A stretch of 64,000 nt of DNA from Enterococcus silesiacus (lineage in GTDB: Bacteria; Bacillota; Bacilli; Lactobacillales; Enterococcaceae): assembly GCA_001465115.1 (NCBI GenBank), contig CP013614.1, positions 1,054,001-1,118,000 of the forward strand, written 5' to 3'. The notes under the pieces are model-generated. The model was not told where the DNA came from, made no database searches, and worked only from the letters and a program-made list of their open reading frames with translations. The position numbers and the translations under genes are program-made. Positions 36,270 through 46,192 of this stretch are shown here, in pieces (positions within the stretch are counted from its first letter, which is position 1; each line of letters opens with the position of its first letter).

Positions 36270-37001
36270 TTACATATCTTTTACAACAACATAATACACA
36301 GCGAGTGGACCATGTAGTCCCACTACTAATTGCATTTCAATGTCCCCTGAGTTAGAAGGTCCCGAAATAAAATGAATCGCTGATCCAACTTTTCCACCTT
36401 TTGCTTGTTTTTGTGCATAGTAAGCTGCTGCTTGGGTAGAACGAGGAACAATTTTGCTCATCGGAATAATTGAAATATAGTGTTGTGGTAAGAAATGTAA
36501 TGAACGACCTTGACCAGCGTTTGTTTCAACGACCACTGATCCTGATTCAGCTAATAAAAATTCGGCAAAGGCTATAGCAATATTTGCGCGTTGTGCATTG
36601 TCTATATTCGTCTCTCTGTGTTCTGAACCTTTTTGCCAAAACTTTAATTGTTCATTTTCCTCCCCAAAAGCTCCTTTTTGAGTAAATCTGTCTAACCCGT
36701 AAGTTGAAAAACGCTCATCGATCGGCAATAAAATTTTTCCTTGTCCAAATTCTTCGATTATCTGATTGATTGTAACCGCCAATTGATCTTTGGTTGTTTC
36801 TATCAGCTTCGTATTGATCTTTTCTACACGTTTTTTAGCAACCTCCAGCAATTCTTCAGGTGATTTATCTGCCAAGGTCGTCTCTGGCAGATCATTGATT
36901 GGATGAAATGGATGTGCTTTGACACTTTGTCGTTCTGTACCCAATTTTTCATTCAAATTCTTAAAAAAAGCAGCTCTATTTTGTATATTAGCATTAGTCA
37001 T
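36270..37001 (-). CDS. lutC: Lactate utilization protein C
   Basis: A 243-residue LUD-domain protein of the LutC/YkgG family. The domain begins about residue 60 and includes FAEFLLAESGSVVVETNAGQ positions and the C-terminal SGPSNSGDIEMQLVVGLHGP stretch typical of LutC. With LutA and LutB it forms the iron-sulfur oxidase that converts L-lactate to pyruvate in Bacillus. The start at 37001 (MTNANIQN) has AGGTG nearby and overlaps the lutB stop by 8 bp; the frame is open further upstream inside lutB without a site. Last gene of lutABC. Confidence 0.9.
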   Translation of the reverse strand: MTNANIQNRAAFFKNLNEKLGTERQSVKAHPFHPINDLPETTLADKSPEELLEVAKKRVEKINTKLIETTKDQLAVTINQIIEEFGQGKILLPIDERFSTYGLDRFTQKGAFGEENEQLKFWQKGSEHRETNIDNAQRANIAIAFAEFLLAESGSVVVETNAGQGRSLHFLPQHYISIIPMSKIVPRSTQAAAYYAQKQAKGGKVGSAIHFISGPSNSGDIEMQLVVGLHGPLAVYYVVVKDM

Positions 37002-38466
37002 CTTTTTCACCTGCTTTATGCTTTTTATACCAACTTCTAAAATTCTCAGAACTTTTTGGTGGCCGCGGCAAATCTCTAACATCGGTCCAACCTTTAACAA
37101 GTCCAGGGCCTTTCGCTATATATCCACCATATTGAAACATATTGTCGACTGTGATCTCTTTTTTCTTACTTAACGGTGCTAAACCTACATGATCGACCTT
37201 CATAGCCATTTTAAATAAACTTGGCGTCGCAGTCGCTTTTCCTACAACTCTCATTTGGAAATCATCAAACCCATGCTGCATCTTCAATTCATCTGTCATG
37301 ACTCTTCGATGTTCGATCAACAGTTCATGTAATGGTATTTTCACTGGACAAGTATCTGTACACGCACCACAAAGACTAGAAGCATAAGGTAATTCCCCAA
37401 ATTGTTGATAGCCGCCCAAAACAGGTGATAAAACAGCGCCAATCGGGCCAGGGTAAATCGAACCGTAACCATGACCACCGATATGACGATACACTGGACA
37501 AACATTTAAACAAGAACCACAACGAATGCATTGCAATATAGGTTGGAAAGCCGTTCCTAATGCGTTGGAACGACCATTATCTAAGATCACAACATGAAAC
37601 TCTTCTGGTCCATCAGACTCATCTTCATTTTTGATTCCAGCAAACGTTACATAAGTTGTCAAACTTTGACCAACTGCGCTTCGCGCCAATAGATTGTCTA
37701 ATACTTCTGCTTCCTTCATACTAGGAACGATACGCTCCATCCCCATTAAAACAATTTGTGTCTTAGGAATACTGATTGTTAAATCTGCGTTCCCTTCATT
37801 CGTATTTAAATTGATCATCCCGCTGTCAGCAATCGCAAAGTTGCACCCTGTAATACCAACTTCTGCTTCTAAGAAAAATTTCCGCATAACTTCTCTGGCA
37901 CATCTCGCTAAATTGACCGGATCATTATCCCCTTTATAACCTAGTTTTTCCTCAAACACTTGACGAATCTGCTCACGATTTTTATGAATACTAGGGAAAA
38001 CAATATGGGATGGTTCATCCCAATCATCCATCTGCAAAATAAATTCAGCCAAATCAGTTTCCATGACGCTTACACCATCCAACGCCAATAACATTGGATC
38101 AATATCAACTTCTGTGGTCACCATTGATTTTGATTTAACAACTTTTTTAGCGTTTTTAGCTAACACGACTTGTTTGACATATTCACTTGCTTCTTCTGCA
38201 CTTTGAGCAAAAAAGACTTTTCCACCTTGTTCCGCTACCTTGTCACTAAACTGTTCTAAATAGTCTGGTAAATAAGAAATAGTATGTTGTCTAATCTGTT
38301 CGCCTAAGGCTCGCCACTGTTCCCAATGACCAAGTTCCTCTCTAGCACCTTCACGTTTGATCCATTGATCATCTTGCGCTTTGGCTACAGCTTTTTGCAT
38401 GAAAACATCTTTTTTACTATCCTCTAATCGTTCTTTAAATGGTTTTGAGCTGGTTGTTAATCCCAC
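36994..38466 (-). CDS. lutB: Lactate utilization protein B (iron-sulfur)
   Basis: A 490-residue protein combining a LUD domain (about 70-300) with two 4Fe-4S ferredoxin motifs, CIRCGSCLNVCPVY (about 312-325) and CGACTDTCPV (about 360), then a C-terminal LutB domain. It is the electron-transfer core of the LutABC lactate oxidase. It begins with GTG after AGGAGG, 11 bp past the lutA stop. All expected cysteines are present. Confidence 0.93.
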   Translation of the reverse strand: MGLTTSSKPFKERLEDSKKDVFMQKAVAKAQDDQWIKREGAREELGHWEQWRALGEQIRQHTISYLPDYLEQFSDKVAEQGGKVFFAQSAEEASEYVKQVVLAKNAKKVVKSKSMVTTEVDIDPMLLALDGVSVMETDLAEFILQMDDWDEPSHIVFPSIHKNREQIRQVFEEKLGYKGDNDPVNLARCAREVMRKFFLEAEVGITGCNFAIADSGMINLNTNEGNADLTISIPKTQIVLMGMERIVPSMKEAEVLDNLLARSAVGQSLTTYVTFAGIKNEDESDGPEEFHVVILDNGRSNALGTAFQPILQCIRCGSCLNVCPVYRHIGGHGYGSIYPGPIGAVLSPVLGGYQQFGELPYASSLCGACTDTCPVKIPLHELLIEHRRVMTDELKMQHGFDDFQMRVVGKATATPSLFKMAMKVDHVGLAPLSKKKEITVDNMFQYGGYIAKGPGLVKGWTDVRDLPRPPKSSENFRSWYKKHKAGEKDD

Positions 38467-38477
38467 GATTTTTCCTC

Positions 38478-39239
38478 CTAGATAACTGTCATTCGTTTTG
38501 GCTGGTCACAGCGTTCGTTGTTCACTTGTTGATTTAGCACTTCTGCAATATGCATGATTTTGATCAGTTTACCGTCTCGATTAAATTTACCACCGATATT
38601 CATCAAACAACCCATATCTGCGCTGATTAAAATCTCTGCTCCAGTATCAATCACGTCATTCATTTTTTCTGTAACCATTTGTTCAGATATTTCCGGCATT
38701 TTTACGGAAAATGTCCCACCAAACCCACAACAGTTTTCAATATGGTTTAATGGCACCATTTCTAATCCCTCAACATGATCTAATAAAATAAATGGTGCTT
38801 CCCGTTCTTTCAAAATTCTCGTCATATGGCACGAACGATGGTAGGTCGCTTTAGCCTTTAATGAAGCTCCAACATCGGTCACACCTAACACACGATAGAG
38901 AAATTGACTGAACTCAAACGACTTTGCAGCTAACGCTTTAGCTTTTGGACCATAGATCGGATCGTCTTTTAAGAAATGTTGATACTCTCTCAACATCCCT
39001 ACACAAGAGCCCGCCGGTCCAACAACATATTCTGCCTCCTCAAAGCAATCGATTTGATTTTTTAACGTGGCATAACTTTCTTCAACATAGCCGCTATTAT
39101 ACGTTGGCTGACCACAACAGGTTTGATTATCAGGTAGCGAAGTTTCACAGCCTAAACGCTCCAAAACCTCAACCATCGCCTGTCCTACATTTGGAAATAG
39201 TAAATCAACAACACATGTAGAAAAAATACTAACTTTCAA
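38478..39239 (-). CDS. lutA: Lactate utilization protein A (CCG-domain)
   Basis: A 253-residue protein with two cysteine-rich CCG domains: NQTCCGQP (about residue 40) with a cysteine near the N-terminus (STCVVDL), and ENCCGFGG (about 168) with HRSCHM before it. This is the GlcF/LutA fold, which carries a heterodisulfide- or cluster-type site. It starts the lutABC operon with a TTG set by GAGGAGG. An enterococcus makes lactate as its main product, so these genes would allow re-use of lactate under some respiratory condition (inference). Confidence 0.92.
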   Translation of the reverse strand: MKVSIFSTCVVDLLFPNVGQAMVEVLERLGCETSLPDNQTCCGQPTYNSGYVEESYATLKNQIDCFEEAEYVVGPAGSCVGMLREYQHFLKDDPIYGPKAKALAAKSFEFSQFLYRVLGVTDVGASLKAKATYHRSCHMTRILKEREAPFILLDHVEGLEMVPLNHIENCCGFGGTFSVKMPEISEQMVTEKMNDVIDTGAEILISADMGCLMNIGGKFNRDGKLIKIMHIAEVLNQQVNNERCDQPKRMTVI

Positions 39240-39392
39240 AAAAATGCCCTCCTCGTAAAGTTGTACGAAAAGGGCAAATCAGTTATCTATATAGTCAAAA
39301 ATAACATTGGCATATACATCCGCCTTTACCTAAGTAAAAACGATCACTCGTCCCGTTATCATACAACTTAGAATCAAAATCATTTTGTAATA

Positions 39393-39408
39393 ATTATTGC
39401 ACAATAAT
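39393..39408. promoter_or_regulatory. Palindrome in the lut upstream region
   Basis: Perfect 7-2-7 inverted repeat ATTATTG-CA-CAATAAT, 154 bp before lutA. It could be an operator; no regulator gene is adjacent and no firm promoter can be placed around it. Confidence 0.45.
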
Positions 39409-39448
39409 AATTCTAGCAATGATAGGACTGTTTAGCAATCAATTTCTG

Positions 39449-39466
39449 TATGCTTTTTCGCATACT
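39449..39466 (+). terminator. Hairpin after the cyclase gene, U-rich on the plus side
   Basis: Perfect stem GTATGC / GCATAC with a six-base loop, followed on the plus strand by TTTTATTTTA. The cyclase gene ends 11 bp away on the minus strand, where the hairpin has no T-run; a plus-strand terminator would protect the cyclase gene from transcripts running the other way. Short, so only weakly supported. Confidence 0.4.
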
Positions 39467-39476
39467 TTTATTTTAC

Positions 39477-40214
39477 TTAATCTGGCACGATTGCAAACGA
39501 ACGAACAGGAAATCCTGGTGCATTCACTACATTGGGAAAACTGGTTAGAATAATACTACCAACAGGTGGAACCTGTTCTAAATTACACATTACTTCAACT
39601 TGATATTTATTTTGTTTTAACCAATAATATTCAGCCAATAAACCATTATTTTTTCTAAAATCTACCGCACTGTCTGTATCTAACGTCTCATGACCAATCG
39701 CTGTAACATTACGGACCTCACTAAGATACTTCAAAGCTTCCAGACTCCAACCTGGTGTATGAGCATTGCCATCTGAATCAACATTATAATACTCTTCTGT
39801 AGAACCCCAACGATTAGACCAGCCGCTTGCAAAGGCCACAAAGGCTTCTTCAGGAAGTGAGCCAAACTCTGCTTCAAAAGCTAAAATATCTTGGAGTGAA
39901 ATGCAATAGTCATGATTTTCATTGACTTCTTTTTCCTTATGGATAACATATAGTGGTAAGACTAGCTCTTTTAATGCTAACTCATGTAGATAACGTTTCC
40001 CCTGTGCAAAATGAATGGGTGCATCAATGTGTGTGCTATATTGCGTTGGAAAAGTGTACTCTTTGGCAAAAAAACCGTCTTCATTGATCTTAAACAATGT
40101 TTTTTCCCGTGATGCGTTAAAAGCACTAAAACGCGGAATTTTATCATGTATTGCATGACTTAAGTCAATCCACTTCTTTTCTTTCAAACAATTCATTGCG
40201 TCCAATGTATTCAT
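39477..40214 (-). CDS. Cyclase-family metal-dependent hydrolase (kynurenine formamidase-like)
   Basis: A 245-residue member of the Cyclase/KynB superfamily. The metal motif YSTHIDAPIHF (about residues 59-69, the family's H-x-G-T-H-x-D-x-P-x-H-F with serine in place of glycine) and the later IGHETLDTD segment (about 173) are visible, so the metal site is probably intact. Family members include kynurenine formamidase, isatin hydrolase and uncharacterised enzymes; no tryptophan-degradation gene is nearby, so the substrate is unknown. GGAGGAG precedes the ATG. The upstream promoter carries a 20-bp palindrome sharing its core with the efflux-operon operator at 15668. Confidence 0.78.
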   Translation of the reverse strand: MNTLDAMNCLKEKKWIDLSHAIHDKIPRFSAFNASREKTLFKINEDGFFAKEYTFPTQYSTHIDAPIHFAQGKRYLHELALKELVLPLYVIHKEKEVNENHDYCISLQDILAFEAEFGSLPEEAFVAFASGWSNRWGSTEEYYNVDSDGNAHTPGWSLEALKYLSEVRNVTAIGHETLDTDSAVDFRKNNGLLAEYYWLKQNKYQVEVMCNLEQVPPVGSIILTSFPNVVNAPGFPVRSFAIVPD

Positions 40215-40249
40215 ACGTTCTCCTCCATTTTTTCCAAATATATGGTTTG

Positions 40250-40269
40250 AGTTTGATTATAATCAAACT
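40250..40269. promoter_or_regulatory. 20-bp palindromic operator before the cyclase gene
   Basis: Perfect palindrome, half-site AGTTTGATTA, centre between 40259 and 40260. It contains TATAAT on both strands and lies 36 bp before the cyclase start; the divergent small-protein gene begins 91 bp on the other side. The core TGATTATAATCA is identical to that at 15668-15691. Confidence 0.68.
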
Positions 40270-40359
40270 TAATTACTAATATACAAGAAAAATAGATGAC
40301 TGTATACGTAACATTTGATAAACTGAATAAGAATAGGATTATAAAGGAGGATCACCATC

Positions 40360-40701
40360 ATGTTTATCTCATTTGGCATGTTTATTGGTTTAATTATATT
40401 AACGATCATTATGATTGTATTGATTATTTATTTGACATTTACAGGCGGTAATAAAAAAGCACGTCGTAAAAACATTCTTCAAGCAGAAGAAGCTGCTAAA
40501 GAGCGGTTAGCTCAGAACGATAGTACTATGTCACAACAATCAAATAACTTACATCAGAATGAATCGAATTACCATGACGATTTTAGGCAAGAACTTGACA
40601 CAGAGAATCATTATTACCAAGAGTCAGATTCAGAAGAACCTATTGAGGACGATTACTCATTACATGTTCTTCCTTACCCAAAAGATGATGACTTCAAATA
40701 G
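40360..40701 (+). CDS. Small single-pass membrane protein, unknown function
   Basis: 113 residues with one strongly hydrophobic N-terminal segment (about 5-30), a positively charged stop (KKARRK) and then a polar, very acidic and glutamine/asparagine-rich cytoplasmic tail without cysteine. No family is recognised. The AAAGGAGG site, ATG and a strong terminator show that it is a real gene. It is divergent from the cyclase gene and may share its operator. It looks like a small membrane-anchored adaptor, but no function can be given. Confidence 0.72.
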   Translation: MFISFGMFIGLIILTIIMIVLIIYLTFTGGNKKARRKNILQAEEAAKERLAQNDSTMSQQSNNLHQNESNYHDDFRQELDTENHYYQESDSEEPIEDDYSLHVLPYPKDDDFK

Positions 40702-40703
40702 GT

Positions 40704-40743
40704 AAAAACCGTGCAAACTCACAATTGAGTTTGCACGGTTTTT
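40704..40743 (+). terminator. Terminator of the small membrane protein gene
   Basis: Perfect 18-bp stem (arms 40704-40721 and 40726-40743) with a four-base loop and TTTTT at the end. Confidence 0.88.
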
Positions 40744-40815
40744 ATAGTATAAAATCGAAAAATTGAAATTATAAAAATAAACAATTGCTGTATTATGTGA
40801 TACTGACCAAATGAT

Positions 40816-40844
40816 TTGACTTTAAAACATTCTATTTCTATAAT
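40816..40844 (+). promoter_or_regulatory. Preserved promoter of the Mga-like pseudogene
   Basis: TTGACT (40816-40821), 17 bases, TATAAT (40839-40844). Both hexamers and the spacing are identical to the promoter of the intact paralogue at 54613-54641. Confidence 0.75.
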
Positions 40845-40875
40845 TTGGGAACACTAGAGAAAAAGGATTGATGAA

Positions 40876-41689
40876 ATGGACTTTCTTCTAAACGAAAAAA
40901 GTAAAAAGAAAATAGAGCTCTTTACTGAATTACTATATAGAGATGACGAAGAAATATCTTTTTCTTATTTACAGTATTTCCTAAATGTCTCTTTGAGTAC
41001 ATTAAAGCGTTATTTTGATGAGTTAGATGTTATATTTCTGAAATAGATACTCTACAGGACCAAGTTAGGCTTTATGATTCGTTTCCAAGATCACAGCCTT
41101 TGATCAAAGACTGTGATTTATTAATTGAGGAATATGAAAAATTCTTTTATCCTAATTTAACTATGGGAAAAGAACAAAAAGCCATCGCCTTCTACTATTC
41201 ACTTCTTGGACTAATTCAAGCGACTTACTTTTCAATAAGTTCATTTCAATTTTTTAGAGCTTCGTTTACTTACGAATCTCAAAATTCGTTGTCAATTAAA
41301 GTAAACTCAAAAGTTCAACGATTCTATACGTCATTCCGAGAAAATAATCTGGACATTACTATTCCCACTTCATTTAATTTTGGAATGAAGATCTTGTTAA
41401 CTGTTTTAACAGAAACCTTTTAGTCCAATCTGTCTCTGTTTACATTCAATATTCAAGAAATAACTTAGGTACAGTTTACATAAAAAATAGATTGAATACT
41501 ATTTTCAACCCTAAAACATTCTATTTTTAGGATACTATTGAACAGGCTGATCTGATAATCACAAACTGTTTTGAACTCAGAATAACTACAAGCAATCTAA
41601 AGTTTTTCTATGTGTCAAACATATACAAGGAACCAACTTAGTTTGAGTTATTTTCGTGCATTCAAGCGTTTTTATTTAAACCTGAATAA
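40876..41689 (+). pseudogene. Decayed Mga-like regulator (paralogue of the gene at 54678)
   Basis: The first 50 or so codons from the ATG at 40876 (MDFLLNEKSKKKIELF, then the HTH LSTLKRYFDEL) match the N-terminus of the intact regulator at 54678-56150. Near 41030 the match jumps, out of frame, to about residue 275 of that protein (SEID at 41037), implying a deletion of roughly 220 codons. The match then runs through EEYEKFFYPNLTMGKEQKA and later, after a frame break near 41420, VYIQYSRNNLGTVYIKNRL, with in-frame stops at about 41528 and 41640 and a final stop aligned with the intact protein's end. The -10/-35 and the terminator are still present. It cannot make a functional product. Confidence 0.85.
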
Positions 41690-41698
41690 ATTCAAAAA

Positions 41699-41752
41699 TA
41701 CCGAGGTCAAGACATAACTTGTAGAGTTATGTCTTGACCTCGGTAATTTTTT
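41699..41752. terminator. Terminator between the Mga-like pseudogene and pgi
   Basis: Perfect 21-bp stem (arms 41699-41719 and 41725-41745), five-base loop, then T6; A-rich on the other side, so it can serve both convergent units. Confidence 0.87.
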
Positions 41753-41764
41753 AATAAACTTATC

Positions 41765-43114
41765 TTACAGACGTGCGTTCAATTCTTTTGCTAGGTCTTC
41801 AAAACCTGGTTTACCAAGTAGAGCGAACATATTTTTTTTGTATGCTTCTACACCTTCTTGGTCAAATGGATTTACACCATTTAAATAGCCTGAAATGCCA
41901 ACAGCAATTTCAAAGAAGTACATAACATAACCTAATGAATAAGCATCCATTGCAGGAATTTTAACAATCATATTTGGCACTCCGCCATCTGTATGAGCAA
42001 GTAGTGTTCCTTCGAAAGCTTTTGTATTTACAAAGTCGATTTCTTTTCCTTGTAAATAACCAAGACCATCTAAATCTTCTGTAAGTTCAGGAATAGAGAT
42101 AACATGACGCGGTGTATCAACTTTAACAACCGTTTCAAATAAGTTACGCATACCATCTTGAACATATTGACCCATTGAGTGCAAATCAGTAGAAAAGTCC
42201 GCCGCTGCTGGGAAAATGCCTTTTTGATCTTTACCTTCTGATTCACCGAAAAGTTGTTTCCACCATTCAGAGAAGTAGTGCATTCCTGGTTCGTAGTTGA
42301 TCAACATTTCAGTTGTTTTCCCTTTACGATATAAGATATTTCTTAACGCAGCATATTGGTATGCTTGATTTTTGCTTAAATCAGTTGTTGATGCATATTC
42401 TTTACGCGCATCATTAGCCCCCGTCATCAAGGCATCGATATCGCCACCACTAACTGCAATTGGTAATAAACCAACTGGCGTTAATACAGTGAAACGTCCA
42501 CCAACATCATCAGGAATCACGAATGTTTCCCAACCCTGCGCATCCGCTTCAACTTTAACAGCGCCTTTAGCACGGTCAGTTGTGGCATAGATACGTTTAT
42601 TTGCTTCTTCTTTACCATATTTTTTGATCAATAATTCTTTGAATACTCTAAATGCGATAGCAGGCTCTGTCGTTGTACCTGATTTAGAAATCACATTTAC
42701 TGAGAAGTCACGATCACCAATAACATTGATCAAATCAGCTAAATAAGTTGAACTAATACTATTTCCAGCAAAGAAAACTTGCGGTGCTTTTCTTTCGACT
42801 GCGGGTAGTAAATTGTTAAATGAATGATGTAAAAATTCAATCGCTGCTCTTGCACCTAAGTAAGAACCACCAATACCAATTACAACTAAAACTTCTGAAT
42901 CGGATTGGATTTTTTCAGCCGCTTTTTTGATGCGATCAAATTCATCTTTATCATAATTTTCTGGTAGATCGATCCAACCAGTAAAATCACTCCCAGCTCC
43001 AGTTCCTTCTCTTAATGCTTTGTCTACTGCAGTCACTTGTGTCTGCATATACTCCAATTCATGATCAGCAACAAATGGCGTCAAATTGGAATAATCAAAT
43101 TGAATGTGTGACAT
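41765..43114 (-). CDS. pgi: Glucose-6-phosphate isomerase
   Basis: A 449-residue phosphoglucose isomerase of the short bacterial form. Two SIS domains are present, with [15 protein letters not shown] (about 78-92), the phosphate loop [11 protein letters not shown] (about 142-152) and the catalytic glutamate region around [10 protein letters not shown] (about 287-296). It interconverts glucose-6-phosphate and fructose-6-phosphate in glycolysis. AAGGAGGAG precedes the ATG and a good promoter lies at 43153-43181. Monocistronic. Confidence 0.97.
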   Translation of the reverse strand: MSHIQFDYSNLTPFVADHELEYMQTQVTAVDKALREGTGAGSDFTGWIDLPENYDKDEFDRIKKAAEKIQSDSEVLVVIGIGGSYLGARAAIEFLHHSFNNLLPAVERKAPQVFFAGNSISSTYLADLINVIGDRDFSVNVISKSGTTTEPAIAFRVFKELLIKKYGKEEANKRIYATTDRAKGAVKVEADAQGWETFVIPDDVGGRFTVLTPVGLLPIAVSGGDIDALMTGANDARKEYASTTDLSKNQAYQYAALRNILYRKGKTTEMLINYEPGMHYFSEWWKQLFGESEGKDQKGIFPAAADFSTDLHSMGQYVQDGMRNLFETVVKVDTPRHVISIPELTEDLDGLGYLQGKEIDFVNTKAFEGTLLAHTDGGVPNMIVKIPAMDAYSLGYVMYFFEIAVGISGYLNGVNPFDQEGVEAYKKNMFALLGKPGFEDLAKELNARL

Positions 43115-43152
43115 TCCGTCTCCTCCTTGAAATTAAACTTAATACACTCACT

Positions 43153-43181
43153 ACTTTACGTTCTTTTTATGCTTTTTTCAA
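43153..43181 (-). promoter_or_regulatory. Promoter of pgi
   Basis: Minus-strand TTGAAA (43176-43181), 17 bases, TAAAGT (43153-43158), 39 bp before the ATG. Confidence 0.65.
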
Positions 43182-43298
43182 GCAAATTATGACTGTCTGT
43201 ACCAATTTTATTTTAAATCAGTTAAAAAGCCTCATTTATAACACAAATCCAAACATCTTTTAATCCGAATTGGTCTATACAACATTAACGTCCATCCG

Positions 43299-43345
43299 AA
43301 AAAATAAAGAATGATCATGACCAAACGCATCACTCTCATTCTTCA
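43299..43345 (-). terminator. Terminator of gdhA
   Basis: Minus-strand AAAGAATGA pairs with TCATTCTTT across an about 20-base loop and is followed by ATTTTTTC. Confidence 0.6.
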
Positions 43346-43355
43346 TTTCTTTAAG

Positions 43356-44702
<1,347 letters not shown>

Positions 44703-44840
44703 TTAATCACCCTCTCATCGTTATAATCCTATTTTAACCTAAATTCTGAAAATTTCCACAATTTTTTACTATGAATTGCAAAAAAAATAGAAAAAGTTTT
44801 GAAAATTGTGTTAAAATACCATTGAAATGGAGGAGAATTT

Positions 44841-46130
44841 ATGAAATCATTCGACGTGATTGTTGTCGGGGCAGGTACTAGCGGTATGATGGCCGCTATC
44901 GCAGCAGCTAAAGCCGGCAGTAATACTTTATTAATAGAAAAAAACAAACGTGTTGGGAAAAAACTCTTATTGACTGGTGGTGGTCGTTGTAACGTGACCA
45001 ACAATCGACCAGCAGAAGAAATTATTGCCCATATTCCTGGAAATGGAAAGTTTTTATATAGTGCTTTTTCACAATTTAACAATTACGATATTATGGAGTT
45101 CTTCGAATCAAACGGAACCCATTTAAAAGAGGAAGACCATGGTCGGATGTTTCCCATCACAGATCGCTCAAAAACGATTGTCGAAACATTATTTAACCAA
45201 TTAGAGCAACTTGGCGTTACCATCTACACTGAAGCAAAAGTTGAAAAGATTCTGCATAAAGACAAACAAGTGATTGGCGTCGCTATAGAACACGAGAAAC
45301 TCTATGCTCCTTGCGTCATTCTAACAACTGGCGGCAGAACCTACCCGTCCACAGGGTCAACAGGTGATGGCTATAAGCTTGCAAAACGATTAGGTCATAC
45401 AATTAGTCCGTTGTACGCAACGGAATCACCTATCCTATCTAATGAGCCTTTTATTCAAGATAAAACGTTACAAGGTCTTTCCTTACAAGACGTTTCACTT
45501 TCTGTTTTAGACAGTCAAGGAAAAGTCCTCGTTGAACATCAAATGGATCTTTTATTTACTCATTTTGGTATCTCTGGCCCAGCTGCTTTGAGATGTTCTA
45601 GCTTTATTAATCAAGAATTGGCTAAAACCGACCAACAACCAGTCACATTACGACTAGATATTTTCCCACAAAAAAGCGTACAGGAATTGAGCGGCGAAAT
45701 CAAAAAAAGACTTTTAGAGCAATCCGAAAAATCATTAAAAAACGCCTTGAAAAACTTAGCTCCTGAGCGTCTATTAGATTTCGTCTTAAGCGAGCTCGGT
45801 CTTTCTGACAGCCAAGCCAAACAAGTCTCGGAGAAACAACTAGATCAACTCGTTCAACACTTAAAGTCTTTTTACATCAAAGCTGACAAGACGCTACCGA
45901 TTGAAAAGTCTTTTGTAACCGGTGGCGGCATCTCCTTAAAAGAAATCCAACCAAAAACAATGGAAAGCAAATTGGTCAACGGTTTGTTTTTCGCAGGTGA
46001 GTTATTGGACATTAATGGTTACACGGGCGGTTATAACGTGACGGCTGCTTTTGTTACTGGACATGTTGCCGGAACCCATGCGGCAGCTATTGCTGAATAT
46101 ACGTATTTACCACCTCTGGAGACAGAATAA
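44841..46130 (+). CDS. HI0933/YhiN-family FAD-dependent oxidoreductase
   Basis: A 429-residue flavoprotein. The ADP-binding loop VVGAGTSGMMAAIAAAKAG is at the N-terminus (about 7-25), followed by the family signature KKLLLTGGGRCNVTN (about 44-58); the C-terminal second FAD region reads GLFFAGELLDINGYTGGYNVTAAF. This is the BaiN/YhiN group, thought to act on hydrophobic or sterol-like compounds in a few species but unassigned in cocci. AGGAGAATTT precedes the ATG. Monocistronic, ending in a hairpin shared with the convergent WxL gene. Confidence 0.9.
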   Translation: MKSFDVIVVGAGTSGMMAAIAAAKAGSNTLLIEKNKRVGKKLLLTGGGRCNVTNNRPAEEIIAHIPGNGKFLYSAFSQFNNYDIMEFFESNGTHLKEEDHGRMFPITDRSKTIVETLFNQLEQLGVTIYTEAKVEKILHKDKQVIGVAIEHEKLYAPCVILTTGGRTYPSTGSTGDGYKLAKRLGHTISPLYATESPILSNEPFIQDKTLQGLSLQDVSLSVLDSQGKVLVEHQMDLLFTHFGISGPAALRCSSFINQELAKTDQQPVTLRLDIFPQKSVQELSGEIKKRLLEQSEKSLKNALKNLAPERLLDFVLSELGLSDSQAKQVSEKQLDQLVQHLKSFYIKADKTLPIEKSFVTGGGISLKEIQPKTMESKLVNGLFFAGELLDINGYTGGYNVTAAFVTGHVAGTHAAAIAEYTYLPPLETE

Positions 46131-46145
46131 ACAGATCATACAGAA

Positions 46146-46184
46146 AAACCTCAACAAAAAGTACTAGTAACTTTGTTGAGGTTT
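46146..46184. terminator. Bidirectional terminator between the flavoprotein and WxL genes
   Basis: Perfect stem AAACCTCAACAAA / TTTGTTGAGGTTT (46146-46158 and 46172-46184) between convergent stops. Confidence 0.82.
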
Positions 46185-46192
46185 CATTGTAT

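Noticed and set aside
37002..37100. N-terminal extension of LutC inside lutB
   Set aside because: No ribosome site and no LutC similarity; the ATG at 37001 fits the family and has a good site.
41100..41423. Possible independent 107-residue gene
   Set aside because: Its sequence aligns with the interior of the Mga-like regulator, so it is part of the pseudogene rather than a gene of its own.
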